The notes below the pieces were generated by a model. It saw nothing but the letters and a program-made list of their open reading frames with translations. It had not been told where the DNA came from and ran no database searches. From Loxodes magnus (taxonomy: Eukaryota; Ciliophora; Karyorelictea; Loxodida; Loxodidae), in assembly GCA_946699065.1 (NCBI GenBank), contig CAMPDV010000115.1, forward strand, positions 372,001 through 436,000: a stretch of DNA of 64,000 nt. Reading direction: 5' to 3'. A program made the translations under genes and the position numbers. Positions 50,824-61,157 of the stretch are shown here, one piece after another. Positions within the stretch are counted from its first letter, which is position 1; every line of letters starts with the position of its first letter.

Positions 50824-51263
50824 TCATTTTAATAGCTTTTGGTAATCCTTCAAATAAGTAAATTTATTCTCTTATAAATCATTATCCATACTAATAAACT
50901 TCTTCTTTGATATTTGGAAATTATCAAAACATTTAATTTCTTTAATCAAAAATTCACAAATTTTTTATGATTGATTTGAAATTAATATATCTTTCCAACA
51001 GCAGAATTAGTTTTGGGATTTTTTTACTTCGAATCAAAAATTTTACCATTTTAAGTTTTGTAAAGCTTCTTACCTAAAATAATCAGTTCAGAATTTTTTT
51101 CCTCATTAATTTCGGCATAAGTGTAGTTTTACTCAGTTATAGGAAATTCCTTTTGTACTACTAAATTTTATTCTTTTTTAAATTATATCATCAGGAAATA
51201 AAATGGAAGATGTAATAATTTAATATCTGGATATCCTAAACTATAATTTTGGATAAATTTCAT
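50824..51263 (-). CDS. Hypothetical protein, about 146 aa, with one apparent frameshift
   Basis: The minus-strand ATG at 51263-51261 reads MKFIQNYSLGYPDIKLLHLP and continues through QKEFPITEQNYTYAEINEEK, then ELIILGKKLYKTQNGKIFD. After HKKFVNF, in a T-run near 50945, a missing base shifts the phase, and the frame resumes as LIKEIKCFDNFQISKKKF and TYLKDYQKLLK before TGA 50826-50824. Codon composition is clearly protein-like, with TAA as Gln. A second plausible phase lies upstream (NLQKEKLQQIIWCII, 51280-51335), so the gene may be longer and broken twice. No family is recognised. The single-base loss in a homopolymer could be real decay or a read error. Confidence 0.45.
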
Positions 51264-51399
51264 ATTTATTATCAAATAAAAGAATCTTTTATTATGCACC
51301 AGATAATTTGCTGTAATTTTTCTTTTTGAAGATTTTTATCAAATAAAGTAATCTAACGATATGAGTATACCTTAGACTTTTTGAATTCAAAATATTAAA

Positions 51400-53440
51400 A
51401 AAAATCAAAACATAGATTAAATCCAAGCCAAATAAATATATATAGTAATTATAATAATAATCTTATAACAGAGAATATTATTTTATGCCCTATTTTATTT
51501 ATCTAAACTATTCTAGATAATTAATTATAAAAATTAAATAATTTTTACTTAAAAATTAATGTAATGTTTGAATGTTAATATTTTAGTTAGAATCATTTAA
51601 ATATAATATATTTTCTTTAAATAAAAAAACTAAATTATAATAATCAGATATAGCTTCTAATATTCTTTTTAGATATACTTAAGTTTAATTATAACTTTAC
51701 TATTTAAATAATCTATTTTTTAAATAAGCCATCAAATATAAATTTTGTAAAAAGAAATTGGTAGTTAAAGTTTATTTATTCTAAAATGATTATTTAAAAT
51801 ATTAGTTTTTATAATCTTAAATCTTGCTATTTATTTGAAAAAACTTAAGTGAATATTAACATTCTATAATATTTAAATTATGAACTTTAAGAAAACATTA
51901 TATCGTTGAAAATTTGACTGATGAACCGTCAATTATTAATGACTTATTTTAATAATTTCATAGAATTTAAATATTTTATACTAATAAAAATGTTTAATGA
52001 GGATTAAAAATTAGCTGAGAATAAATTTCAGAAAGTATTTATAAATTTAATTATATAGAATCATTTTAATGTCTATAAAAATTTAAAAATTAGCTTATAT
52101 TTTGATTTAATATAAAATTTAGAAATAAAGTTTATTATTAAGCTTATTTATCTTTAATAATGAATCCGAAATAAATATAAAAATAAGTAGATTGTAAATT
52201 AAAAATGAGCATTTAACATATTCTTAATAAGTATAAATAATAAAATAATTATAGTTTTCCTTAATTATTTTTTTATATATTATACTTTTATAAAATATAA
52301 TAGAGATTTTAATATGATTTATTAATATTAATTATAATAGTTTGTAATTAATTTAAGATAATTAAATCTTTTATATTTATAAATTAATTTATAAATATAC
52401 CATTAGCATAAAATTATTTCTACTGGCCTAAGATTTATTTTTATCTGGAAAAGCTTAAGTTTATATTATTTATTTCATTTTTATTTAAATAGCTTTATAA
52501 GCAAGTTATTAATATAACATATCTATAATTTGATAATTTCAGATTGAAACTATTATATTATATTATTTTAGTCCTAAATGCTTTATTAGTTAACTTTTTA
52601 TTTAATTTATTATTTTATTAGTATTTAATAATTAAAAATAACTATTATATTGCTGAGAAAGTACAAAGATACTTAACTTCGAAATCATAATTTTAAGATG
52701 ATTATTGTAAGAAAATTATTCAAAATAAAGATGGAATAACTCTGCGAATCACATTACTTTAAATTTTTCTGGCTAATTGTGATTGATGTTAAAATCTATG
52801 ATATAACTAAAGTTGTTTATATAAACCAAACCAAATTAGAAATTTTTATAAAAGAAAAACTAAAGCCTAAAGAAAATTGAAAGAAAACAAAAATAAATAC
52901 TTAAAATATCTTTAATTATATAAAAATAATAATAATAATTGCTATTTAATTTTAGTTTTTATTGTAAATATCTTAGATATTATTCTGATATTTAAGTTTA
53001 CCTTTATAGCATGAAAAGTAGAAGAGTAATTAATATTGCTAAAAAGAACTTACATGATTTAATATTTTGGTTGTGATTGTTGCTAGATTTTTAATAGAAA
53101 TTATTAATATTTATCATATGTTCGTTTTAGTTTTCAAGTATTTTAGCAAAGCTAAAGACTTATAAAAATTTTAAAATAATGTAATATTAGAGAATTATAG
53201 TGGATAATTTTATAAATTAAAAGTATTAGACTTTCCTTTAATTAAATTAATTTAAAATAAATTATGTAAGTTATAGGAAATTTCCTTACTTGTTGAATGA
53301 TTTTCTTATATTTTTTTAGATTTAAAATGTTTTAGATATAAATTTAAAAATGCTTTTATATCATTTTATTTACAGCTAAAAGAAATAGAGAAAAAGGAAC
53401 AAACTTCGTATTAAATAATACCACTAAAACTAAATTTATT
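51400..53440. other. AT-rich stretch with no supportable gene
   Basis: AT-rich sequence up to the hairpin repeat; nothing recognisable. Confidence 0.35.
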
Positions 53441-53446
53441 ATTATA

Positions 53447-53942
53447 TATTTTTAAAACCGCCATAGTTGTTCGAAGGTGAACAACAAGGTCATCTTCGTC
53501 AGAGGTTGGGGAAGTTAAGTACCCATAATCGACTTTATGTCTTCCTCTGCTTTGGTTTGACCTCGAGACATAAGATTCTTAGACCTTCGATACTGGCTTG
53601 GCTTGGCTTGGCTTGGCTTCGTTATTTTTAATTCTGGAACAAAAAAGAAATAATATTGCGAGCTTCATCAGAGGTGGGGAATTTAAGTACCCATAATTGA
53701 CACATGTCGTCATCTGCTTTGGTGATGTAATGAGACACAATCCTGCTATGTCCTTGGACCTCCAACAAGTATTAAAGATTACGAGTATTCTAAAATTATA
53801 TCAGTATTGAACAAGGTTTATCAGTATCTGATAATTTTATCAGTAACAAACATTCTTGTCAGTATGAAACATTTTTTTTAAAGAGCTGCGCACCAAAGAG
53901 AGTGCTACGCGCTTTATAATCAAATTTATTTATTTATATGAT
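53447..53942 (+). mobile_element. Hairpin-ended repeat, copy S5 (inverted partner of 10858-11362)
   Basis: Begins CGCCATAGTTGTTCGAAGG. It contains two related units around GGGGAAGTTAAGTACCC and GGGGAATTTAAGTACCC, about 175 bp apart, then TATCAGTA-type ~20-bp degenerate repeats. It ends GAGCTGCGCACC...GTGCTACGCGC, TTTATAATCAAATTTATTTATTTAT. It differs from the 10.9-kb copy by an expansion of GGCTT to five units at 53595-53619 and by fewer TACTGATA repeats. A conceptual frame exists but is no better than other phases, so it is treated as noncoding. Confidence 0.75.
53595..53619 (+). repeat. GGCTT pentamer x5
   Basis: Five perfect GGCTT units inside the S5 repeat. The inverted S4 copy has only a degenerate single unit at the corresponding place, so this is a copy-specific expansion. 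Confidence 0.9.
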
Positions 53943-54484
53943 AATTGAATATAGGAATTATCATTAATTAATAGTATCTTTTAATAGTTAAAATTAAATT
54001 AATTTTAAAGGTTTTATGAGAGCAATCTTATGCTAAAATTATAATAATTATTTATTTTTTATCTAAAAATTAATATTTAAATGAAAAATTTAATATTAAT
54101 GAGAATAATTAATTAGCATGAGTGTTTATTGTTTGCTTTGTTCTATTTCTATAAATTTTCTTTTATAGTAATAAAATAAAAATAAGAAATAAAATTTTAT
54201 AAAATAAATAAAAATAATAGATTATACAACTGCTAGTTTATATAAAAGATAAATAATAATTATATAAATAAACAGCTATTATTAAAAAATTAAAAATTAT
54301 AACTAAAATTAAATAATTTAGTTGATTTAGTAGATAATAAACCATAATAGTAGCTATTTAACTTTAGTAGCTTATTATTTTAAATTATTATAAATTTATG
54401 AAATATTATACTCTTTAAAAGGCTGTTTCTAGAAATGGTCATTTATAAATTTATACAAATGCAAATAAAAAATTAATGTTTGGC

Positions 54485-55245
54485 GTTCTTGGAGGTATTT
54501 CAACCTCTTTCCCGCCAATCTCTAGATTGCTCTAGAGGTTAAATATAAAAGTCTAAATGTCTCTGCAACTCTTCTCCTTGCTATGCATACTGTCACTGAT
54601 TTATCTATTCACCTAGTTAATTATTGGAATTTTTGATCTTGTATATTTTTCCAAATTTGTTGCAATAAAATTTTTCTTTTTCTCTTTTTAGTTTTAGTTG
54701 CTGTTGTATCTTCTTTCTATTGTCCAACTTCTTCTAGTATTTTCAGTATTTTTATTTAAAATTTTAAAATTTCTAGTATCATTTCAATAAATACGTTAGA
54801 GAGCTACAATAATAGCATCTTTTAGATGCTCTTTTAGTTTTAAGTTTTGAGGTCTTTTATCCTTCGATTAACATTGAGACGTTTCCTTATTTTTTTTGAT
54901 TTATTTAGCGCTGCAATTATTGCTGCTTTTCTTCTATTTTGTTGACCTGTTCTTTCTGCTTCTATTGTTAGTGTTGTGACTAATTCTTCTGATATTGTGA
55001 TATATTCAAAATACGTTAAAGTCATTTTCTTAGGTCATGAATCTCGATTCTATTTCCTCTGCGAGTTCAAGTTTTTCATTAATTTTTATTTTCTTTCTTT
55101 AATTATTTTGGTCCTGTCCTGGAGAGCACCACTTTAATCAGTTAATCGTAGCTTATTTACTATTATGTGGTTAGATTGGAGACTTGCGAGATTATTATTT
55201 TTTTAGGCTATTTTGTAGCGAAGAATCCTGAATTATTTTTCTTAA
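54485..55245 (-). mobile_element. Gag-like element, decayed copy
   Basis: The 5' end on the minus strand reads NSGFFATKQPKK, matching the family's xxGFYTTSxQ start but without a Met. DQLIKVVLS follows, then after a frameshift EKLELAEEIESRF, MTQENDFNVF-[TGA]-IYHN. The last matches FQERDLNAFWNIS at 56.4 kb, with TGA in place of TGG. The 3' end carries GAGGTTGAAATACCTCCAAG, as in the 19-kb copy. Another phase is open from ATG 55025 for over 130 codons in the Gln code and overlaps it; which phase, if any, is translated is unclear. No intact knuckle is seen. Confidence 0.65.
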
Positions 55246-55993
55246 TAGATATATCAAAGATATTTAAAAACATTTCTAAATTAAAGCTTTTTTATAAGAG
55301 TCAAATTAAAATTGAAGGAATTTAAGCAAATTAAGATTATTAAAATAAGTAATCTTAAGTCTAATAAGGCCAGTATATTGATGATCTCTATTAAGGAAAA
55401 AAGCATGAATACGGAATTTTGATATATAAGAATGGAGTTAAATATAAGGTTAATGAGTAGAAGATTAATGAAAAGGAAAAGGAATTATATAAACTCCTGA
55501 TGGAAAAGTGTATGAAAAGGTGATTGATATAAGGATTAGATTCATGATTATGGAGTTTTGAAATGTAAAAATGGAGCTAGATATGAAGGCTAATGAATTG
55601 AAAATTTAAACTGAGGGAAAGGTATTTTATATTACTCTAAAGGAGATAAGTATAATGGAGATTAATATAGGGAAAAAGACATGGATACGGAGTTTATTCA
55701 TATAAAAATGGAAATAAATACGAGGGCAATGAATAGGAGGTTAAAGCTAAGGTAAAGGAACACTTTACTATACAAATGGAGATATCTATAAAGGAGAATG
55801 GCTTTAAAATTAAAAACATGGTTAAGGATTTTTCAAATAATTCGATGGAGATTAATATGAAGGATAGTATTTTTAAAATAAAAAATAGGGAAAAGCAATC
55901 TTTCGTTATGCAAATGGAGAATTTTATGAAGGAGAGTGAAGCAAAAATTAACAAAAATGGAAAATTTTTTTTATTTATTAAAATGGTACCAAA

Positions 55994-56007
55994 TACGAAG
56001 GATAATG
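55994..56007 (+). repeat. Target-site duplication, left copy
   Basis: TACGAAGGATAATG immediately precedes the Gag-like insertion. The same 14 bases recur at 56977-56990 immediately after it. In the MORN frame it encodes Y-E-G-Q plus the first two bases of the Trp codon. Because the MORN motif is itself repetitive, chance similarity is possible, but the exact match at both element ends makes duplication more likely. Confidence 0.7.
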
Positions 56008-56976
56008 GAAATAAAAAATGGTTGAAGGTTTCAAGTCAGTCTTCTATACAACCTCTTCCTAAGCCAAAAAGGAAGGGAGGAAGCAAGAAACCAAGTCTTA
56101 ATAATCTTAACAATCTTCTCTATCACAACCTTAACTAACACTGAACTAACAGCTAGGAATCTAACAAAACGAACGAAAGCCAACCTTGAAAATATACACA
56201 CGGAAACTCCAACCTCAAGTGAGAAACCGAGGAAATAGATTAGTCTGTTCTCCACCAGGAGGTATCAGAGTTCAATCCTTCTGGCCAGATGAGCATGGAG
56301 TAGCTCATCAAAGTGGTACTGAACCTCCAGGAAGAGGTAAGGAAACTGAGAAAGGATGATGAGAAGCTGATAGAACAACTCAACCTAGTAGAAGGAATAA
56401 AATACAGACTTATGTTCTAGGAAAGAGATCTTAACGCCTTTTGGAATATCTCACAAAGTTAGACTAAAGAATCCTAAAATTAGCTTTAGAAACAGACTGA
56501 ACTGGATAACAGACTCGGAAAAGTAGAAGAGAAATTGCAAACTTTTAAGAAAGAGTAAAGCGAAACTGGAGCTATACAAATGGAAATTGAAGTCTAGAAA
56601 GAGCAAACAAATCAAGGAAAATAATTCTAAATAAAAAAGAAATGTTTCTGCTGTGGAAGCGTATGACATCTTTATCGGAAATGTTAGAAATTCTAATAGA
56701 AATAAAGAAACTATTGGATAAAAGAACAACAAAAGAAGAAAAAAGAAGAAGCAAGAATGAAAAGAATGCATTGCAACCCGGAAGGTTCAATATACAAGAT
56801 TAAGATGAAATCAAGGCAAGTTAAAGAAGGGAAAACCTGGAAAAATCCGAGTTCCCAATCTCGTTAAAATTGGGCGACCCGAATTTTAAATTTAACAGCA
56901 GGGAGCATGAACTGCTGTATTCCTAATGGGGTTGGAAATCCCTAAAACGGAAAACTTAAAATTAATATTATTATTA
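56008..56976 (+). mobile_element. Gag-like element inserted in the MORN gene, 969 bp
   Basis: Starts GAAATAAAAAATGGTTGAAGG, like the 19-kb copy, and ends with AACTTAAAATTAATATTATTATTA, a short TTA-type tail. ATG 56018 gives MVEGFKSVFYTTSSQ and a Gln/Ser/Pro-rich region. A frameshift then leads to MEQLIKVVLNLQEEVRKLR (coiled coil), DLNAFWNIS, and the knuckle CFCCGSV-[TGA]-HLYRKC with CX2CX4HX4C spacing, followed by a basic tail. It is noticeably richer in GC than the flanks, suggesting a young or foreign sequence. It is complete at both ends, with a target duplication, yet carries no polymerase. It therefore appears to be a non-autonomous retroposon copied in trans. Confidence 0.8.
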
Positions 56977-56990
56977 TACGAAGGATAATG
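56977..56990 (+). repeat. Target-site duplication, right copy
   Basis: TACGAAGGATAATG, identical to 55994-56007. The following base makes the Trp-position codon TGA, so the interrupted MORN repeat used TGA there before the insertion. Confidence 0.7.
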
Positions 56991-58029
56991 AGTAGAAGGT
57001 AAAGAATAAGGAAAAATAATTAAAAAATATTCTAATGGAGATGTTTGTGAAGGAGATTTTTATTAAGATTTACGTCATGGAAATGGAATTTAGAAATGTT
57101 TTAAGGGAATTCAATATGAAGGACAATGGGTTGAAGACAAAGAATAAGGAAAAGGAGTTTGTTTTACTTAAAAATGAGATACTTATGAAGGAGAATGATT
57201 TAAGGGATAAAAGCATGGGTATGGAATAATGAATTTGGCAATGGATCTAAATATGATGGATTTTGGGTAGAAGGAAAAGAACAAGGTAAAAGAATCTGTC
57301 AATCTCTAAACAGAGATATTTATGATGGAGAATGATTTAAAGGGCAAAGACATGGATTTGGAGTATGAAAGTATACTAATGGAAATAAATATGAAGGTTA
57401 AAATGTAGAGAACTAAAAATAAGGTAAGGGAACTTAGTATTATGCTAATTGCGATGCATATGAAGTAGAATGGCATAAAGGATAGAAGCATGGTTATGGA
57501 ATTTGCAAATATAAAAATCGAGACAAATATGAAGGATACTTTGAGGAAAATCAAAAATAAGGGAAAGGCATTCTCATATACTAAAATGGAGATTAATATG
57601 AAGGAGAATCGTTCAAAGGATAAAGACATGGATTTGGTATTTACAAACATAGTGATGGAAGTAAATATGAAGGTATATGGATTGAAAATAAGGAACAAGG
57701 AAAAGGAATATTTTATTACGAAAACGGAAATAAGTACGATGATAATTTTTTCTTTGGCTAAATAATGGATACAGAATTATTTTCTATATAAATGGATCTA
57801 GGTTTGAAGGATAGTGAGAAAAGAGTCAAAGTTAGGGTAAAGGAACTTTATATAACTCTAATGGAGATTCATACGAAGGAGAATGGTTTTAATGTTAAAA
57901 ACATGGACAAGGAGTTAAGAAATGCAGAAATGGAGATAAATATGAAGGCATCTGGGTTAATAATAAACTTCAGGGGAAAGTAATCTTTACTGATAAAAAC
58001 GGAAAAGTAGAAGAACAATTCTGAGAAAA

Positions 58030-59490
58030 TGACATTCAGAAATAATGAAATAACAACTATAGATTCAAATTAATTAATAAATTTTATTTTTTATTCCTCA
58101 TATTTCAAGCTACAAGATTTTATTTTTTGGTTTTCTCTAAAAAAATTGTTATCATCTTTTTAAAATTTAAAGGCCTTCAAAGAATTAACGTCATTTGTCT
58201 AAATAAGCTTTCATCTTTCCTTAGTTTTAAAAAAGTATTTTTGCCAATAAACTTTGTAATTTAAACTTTTGGTATTATATGCAAATGAGAAATAAAAAAT
58301 TAGATTAAATAGTAGTTTATAAAAGAGTATTTATTAATAGATTCAATGTTCAAGAGTTTAATTACATACTTTTACTAAAGCAAAAATAGTTTGAAAACTT
58401 AAGTCCAAGATTTATATAATTATAATTAAATGAATAAAAGCTTTTAATATTTTCGCTGAAGTATAGAGCTATGTAATTAGTCTCTTCATATAATTATTTG
58501 CAATCGAACCACAAAAGATAAATAAATTATCCTATTAATTAAGTATTTATGTACTTAAGTATTTAAAAGAGGCTGCAATGAATTTTTATATGTTTTTCAA
58601 AGATAAATTATTGTTTAAATAAAGTTTTTCTAGAAAAATAATTGCAAAAGTCCTTTATCTTCAATTCGTAAATTTATTCTTTTCTTCGAAAGAAATATTC
58701 TATTAAGTTTACTAATTAAATAAACACCTATAATTAATAAATATTTTAAAATCTTTTTAAAAAGCAGCAAAAATAATCTTCAAAGTTAAATTTTAATTTC
58801 CTTTATTAGTTAAGTTAAGCTGCTATAATAATAAATGTAGGAGTTAAATAAACAGAAATATAATAAATAAAAATTATAATTGTTGATGATTATTCAACCT
58901 AACAAATAATAAAAATAAAATATTTTAATATATTTCTTAATAGCTATTTAAGCAGTAGTCTTAGGCATTTCATTTAGTTTTAATTAAATAAAATATATTA
59001 AGATTTTATTAATAAATAAATCTCTTTTATCTTTAATTTTAACTAATTACAATCAGCTATATATCTAATTATACAAATTTAGATATAAAGTTACTTTAAG
59101 CTTGTGAAATAATTTAAATATATTTACAGCTAGTTGTAGTAGATTTTAAATAATTTATTTTAGAAAGTTAAAAAAAGTTTCTAAATTGTTCTTTCTAACT
59201 AATTTTATAAAAACGAAAGTTTTATATTTATGATAATTAGAGCAATTTTAGTACAAAGCTTAATTAATTTATAGAGATATGTTTAACAATCTTTAAGAAG
59301 GATTTCGTTAATCTAAATTCTAAGAATTAAACTAAAGTTCTTTAATTATTTTCTTTTTTTCTAAGGCTATTTAATTATAAAAGTCTCAATTATACTTTAA
59401 TCTAATTGAAAATACTTAAATAGTAGCAAACTCCTAGGCTTCTAATTAAATTAATTCTTTTTTATTTTACTAATTTAAATTGTAACTAAT
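58030..59490. other. AT-rich interval after the MORN pseudogene
   Basis: The plus phase that continues into 59497-61023 is largely open here as well (TGA at 58579 and 59407 only), but the composition is AT-driven and no domain is seen. No gene is called. Confidence 0.3.
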
Positions 59491-59496
59491 GAAAGG

Positions 59497-61023
59497 ATGA
59501 TATATCTTTTCTTAACTTTAATTTAAAATTTCTTAGTTGCTAAAATTATTTGAAGTGAAAGATTTGAAAAAGAAAAACCTTGGCTTCTTTGTCTTATTTC
59601 TGAGAAATACTTTTAGCTTTTTGAAAAATATAAAGTTTCTGCTTATTTATGCTTTATTCATTTACATATAAGACTGCCAAATCTTAAACTCATTTAGAAG
59701 TTGCATTTATTTAAAATCTTATAGATACTTTAGTAAAACAGATATAAAAGAACCATTTAACTATATTAATATAGCCAAGAACAACAATCTAGTCTTAATG
59801 TTTAAGAGAGGTAGCTTATATTATATATTTCTGAAATTACGCTAAAGTTTCAGGTATAATCAAAGCAAGTATACGGAAATAAATGTTCTAACTCTGAAAT
59901 ATTTTTAATCTTATACCTATTTATAAAAAGCCTATAATTAATTAATCAAAAATAAAAGATAAATATATTTTTTGATATCATCATAGCCATATATGAGTAA
60001 AGATTAAAACTTGTAAGAATTATATTTTTGTTTGAGAATTTGGTTTTAAGCCGGAGCAGACGTATATAATTCAATCTTTCTGCTGAAAAATCAAAAAATG
60101 AATATTTCGTCTAATAATTCATCAAATAAATCTTAATGTCAAATTATTTAGCATTCAAATCCCTTATTCGCTATATTTAATTTGCTTAACTTAGAATAAA
60201 CTTTATATATTTAATTTAAGCTAAAAATCCATAAATAATTTAATAGAAAATTAAGAAAAAGGATGTAATAACCTATTATTTCTATAATAATAGTAGGTAA
60301 AATATTAATAGCTAGCAGTGAATAAGCTAGATATAGTTATTTATCTATTATTACAATACACTAAGATAAAATCAACTAAAGTGATAATATTATCTTTAAT
60401 TAGATTAAATGGTCTATTTACTTTTATTTATAAATCCTAATTACCTTAAACCAAATACACTTATCAATAAATTAATTATTTAATAGAGCATTTTAAAATC
60501 TTAAAAGAGAATACTCTAGAAGCTACAAATTAGTATAATTATATCTATAATGAATCACTAAGTCAACTCAGTGCTTCTATCAATTTATTTTAGAAATATT
60601 TATTTTATAAATCCTAAAAGCAGTATCCAAGCTAATAAATTATGTATGAAATAAAAATATATAATATTTACATAGAGTAGAAGACATCAAGCTGTACAAA
60701 TAGAATATACCCATATTCAAATAATTATTTATTTACAATCTAACTTTGCCAGCTATCGAAGATAATTCCTTTTAAAAAAGCAAAATAGTTTAATAGAAAT
60801 TTCTTTAAAGAATGTAATTCTTAATAACTCATAGCTTTTAGTAAATTTATACTTGAGTGTAATTTCTAAAGTAAAAGAGATTACACTTAATTAATTTACA
60901 ATATAAAGATATTTATTAACACAAAGCTTAATTACTCAATACTTATAAAATAAAAGAATAAACAATTATAAAAAAGCTAAAAAGCAACATATATATGGTA
61001 ATAACTTAAAAGGAAATAAGTGA
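59497..61023 (+). CDS. Possible long ORF, 508 aa, unknown
   Basis: From ATG 59497 one phase runs to TGA 61021-61023 with only three internal TGAs (59551, 60319, 60382), fewer than base composition predicts. Most other TGAs in the first half fall across codon boundaries as NNT-GAN, as expected if Asp/Glu codons lie in this phase. Peptides such as SERFEKEKPWLLC and LSRSRRIQFNLSAEKSKNEYF look protein-like, with hydrophobic segments at the N-terminus. However, another phase near 59582-59850 also reads well, so the call is weak. The ORF ends 134 bp before the next gene on the same strand. Confidence 0.3.
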
Positions 61024-61157
61024 TAAAGGTATAATAAATAGTAATATATCTTGCTATAAAAGAAATAAAGTTTAAAGATTATAAAATAATAAATAATTAC
61101 AGTGTAATTTTAAGTTTATGTTGATATTATTTAAGCAAGGCAGTAGACTAAATAATA

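Larger units (their letters stand above)
55316..58024 (+). pseudogene. MORN-repeat protein gene, broken by frameshifts and a Gag-like insertion
   Basis: At least 23 MORN repeats of about 23 residues (pattern YEGEWxxGKxHGxGxxxxxNG) can be followed in ciliate code, from about 55316 to the terminal TGA 58022-58024 (KVEEQF). Clear units include GDIYKGEWLQNQKHGQGFF and GDSYEGEWFQCQKHGQGV. At the conserved Trp after YEG-E/Q the codon is TGG in seven repeats, TGA in seven, TAA in one and TAG in none. About seven single-base losses, mostly in A or G runs, shift the frame, and a 969-bp element interrupts repeat 9 at 56008-56976. MORN proteins usually bind membranes or organise cortical and ciliary structures; this copy cannot make a full protein as it stands. 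Several short open frames across it are shadows or fragments. Confidence 0.85.

Noticed and set aside
10858..53942. The S4/S5 inverted pair as terminal inverted repeats of a 42-kb transposon (for example a Maverick/Tlr-like element)
   Set aside because: DNA on both sides of the left copy is homologous to one continuous block at 28.6-29.5 kb, so it is a ~500-bp insertion and not an element end. No DNA polymerase B, integrase or packaging ATPase was recognised between the copies.
54496..54510. TATTTCAACCTCTTT resembles the Tetrahymena chromosome breakage sequence TAAACCAACCTCTTT (12 of 15)
   Set aside because: The breakage sequence tolerates very few changes. Here the match is the conserved 3' module of a Gag-like element, and the inferred UGA usage excludes Tetrahymena.
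56926..56945. GGGGTTGG as a possible telomere-type repeat
   Set aside because: Single occurrence forming a small hairpin in the 3' module of the Gag-like element; not tandem.
55694..57983. Several short Met/Lys-rich plus frames and hydrophobic minus frames
   Set aside because: They are out-of-phase or antisense readings of the MORN pseudogene and the Gag-like insertion.
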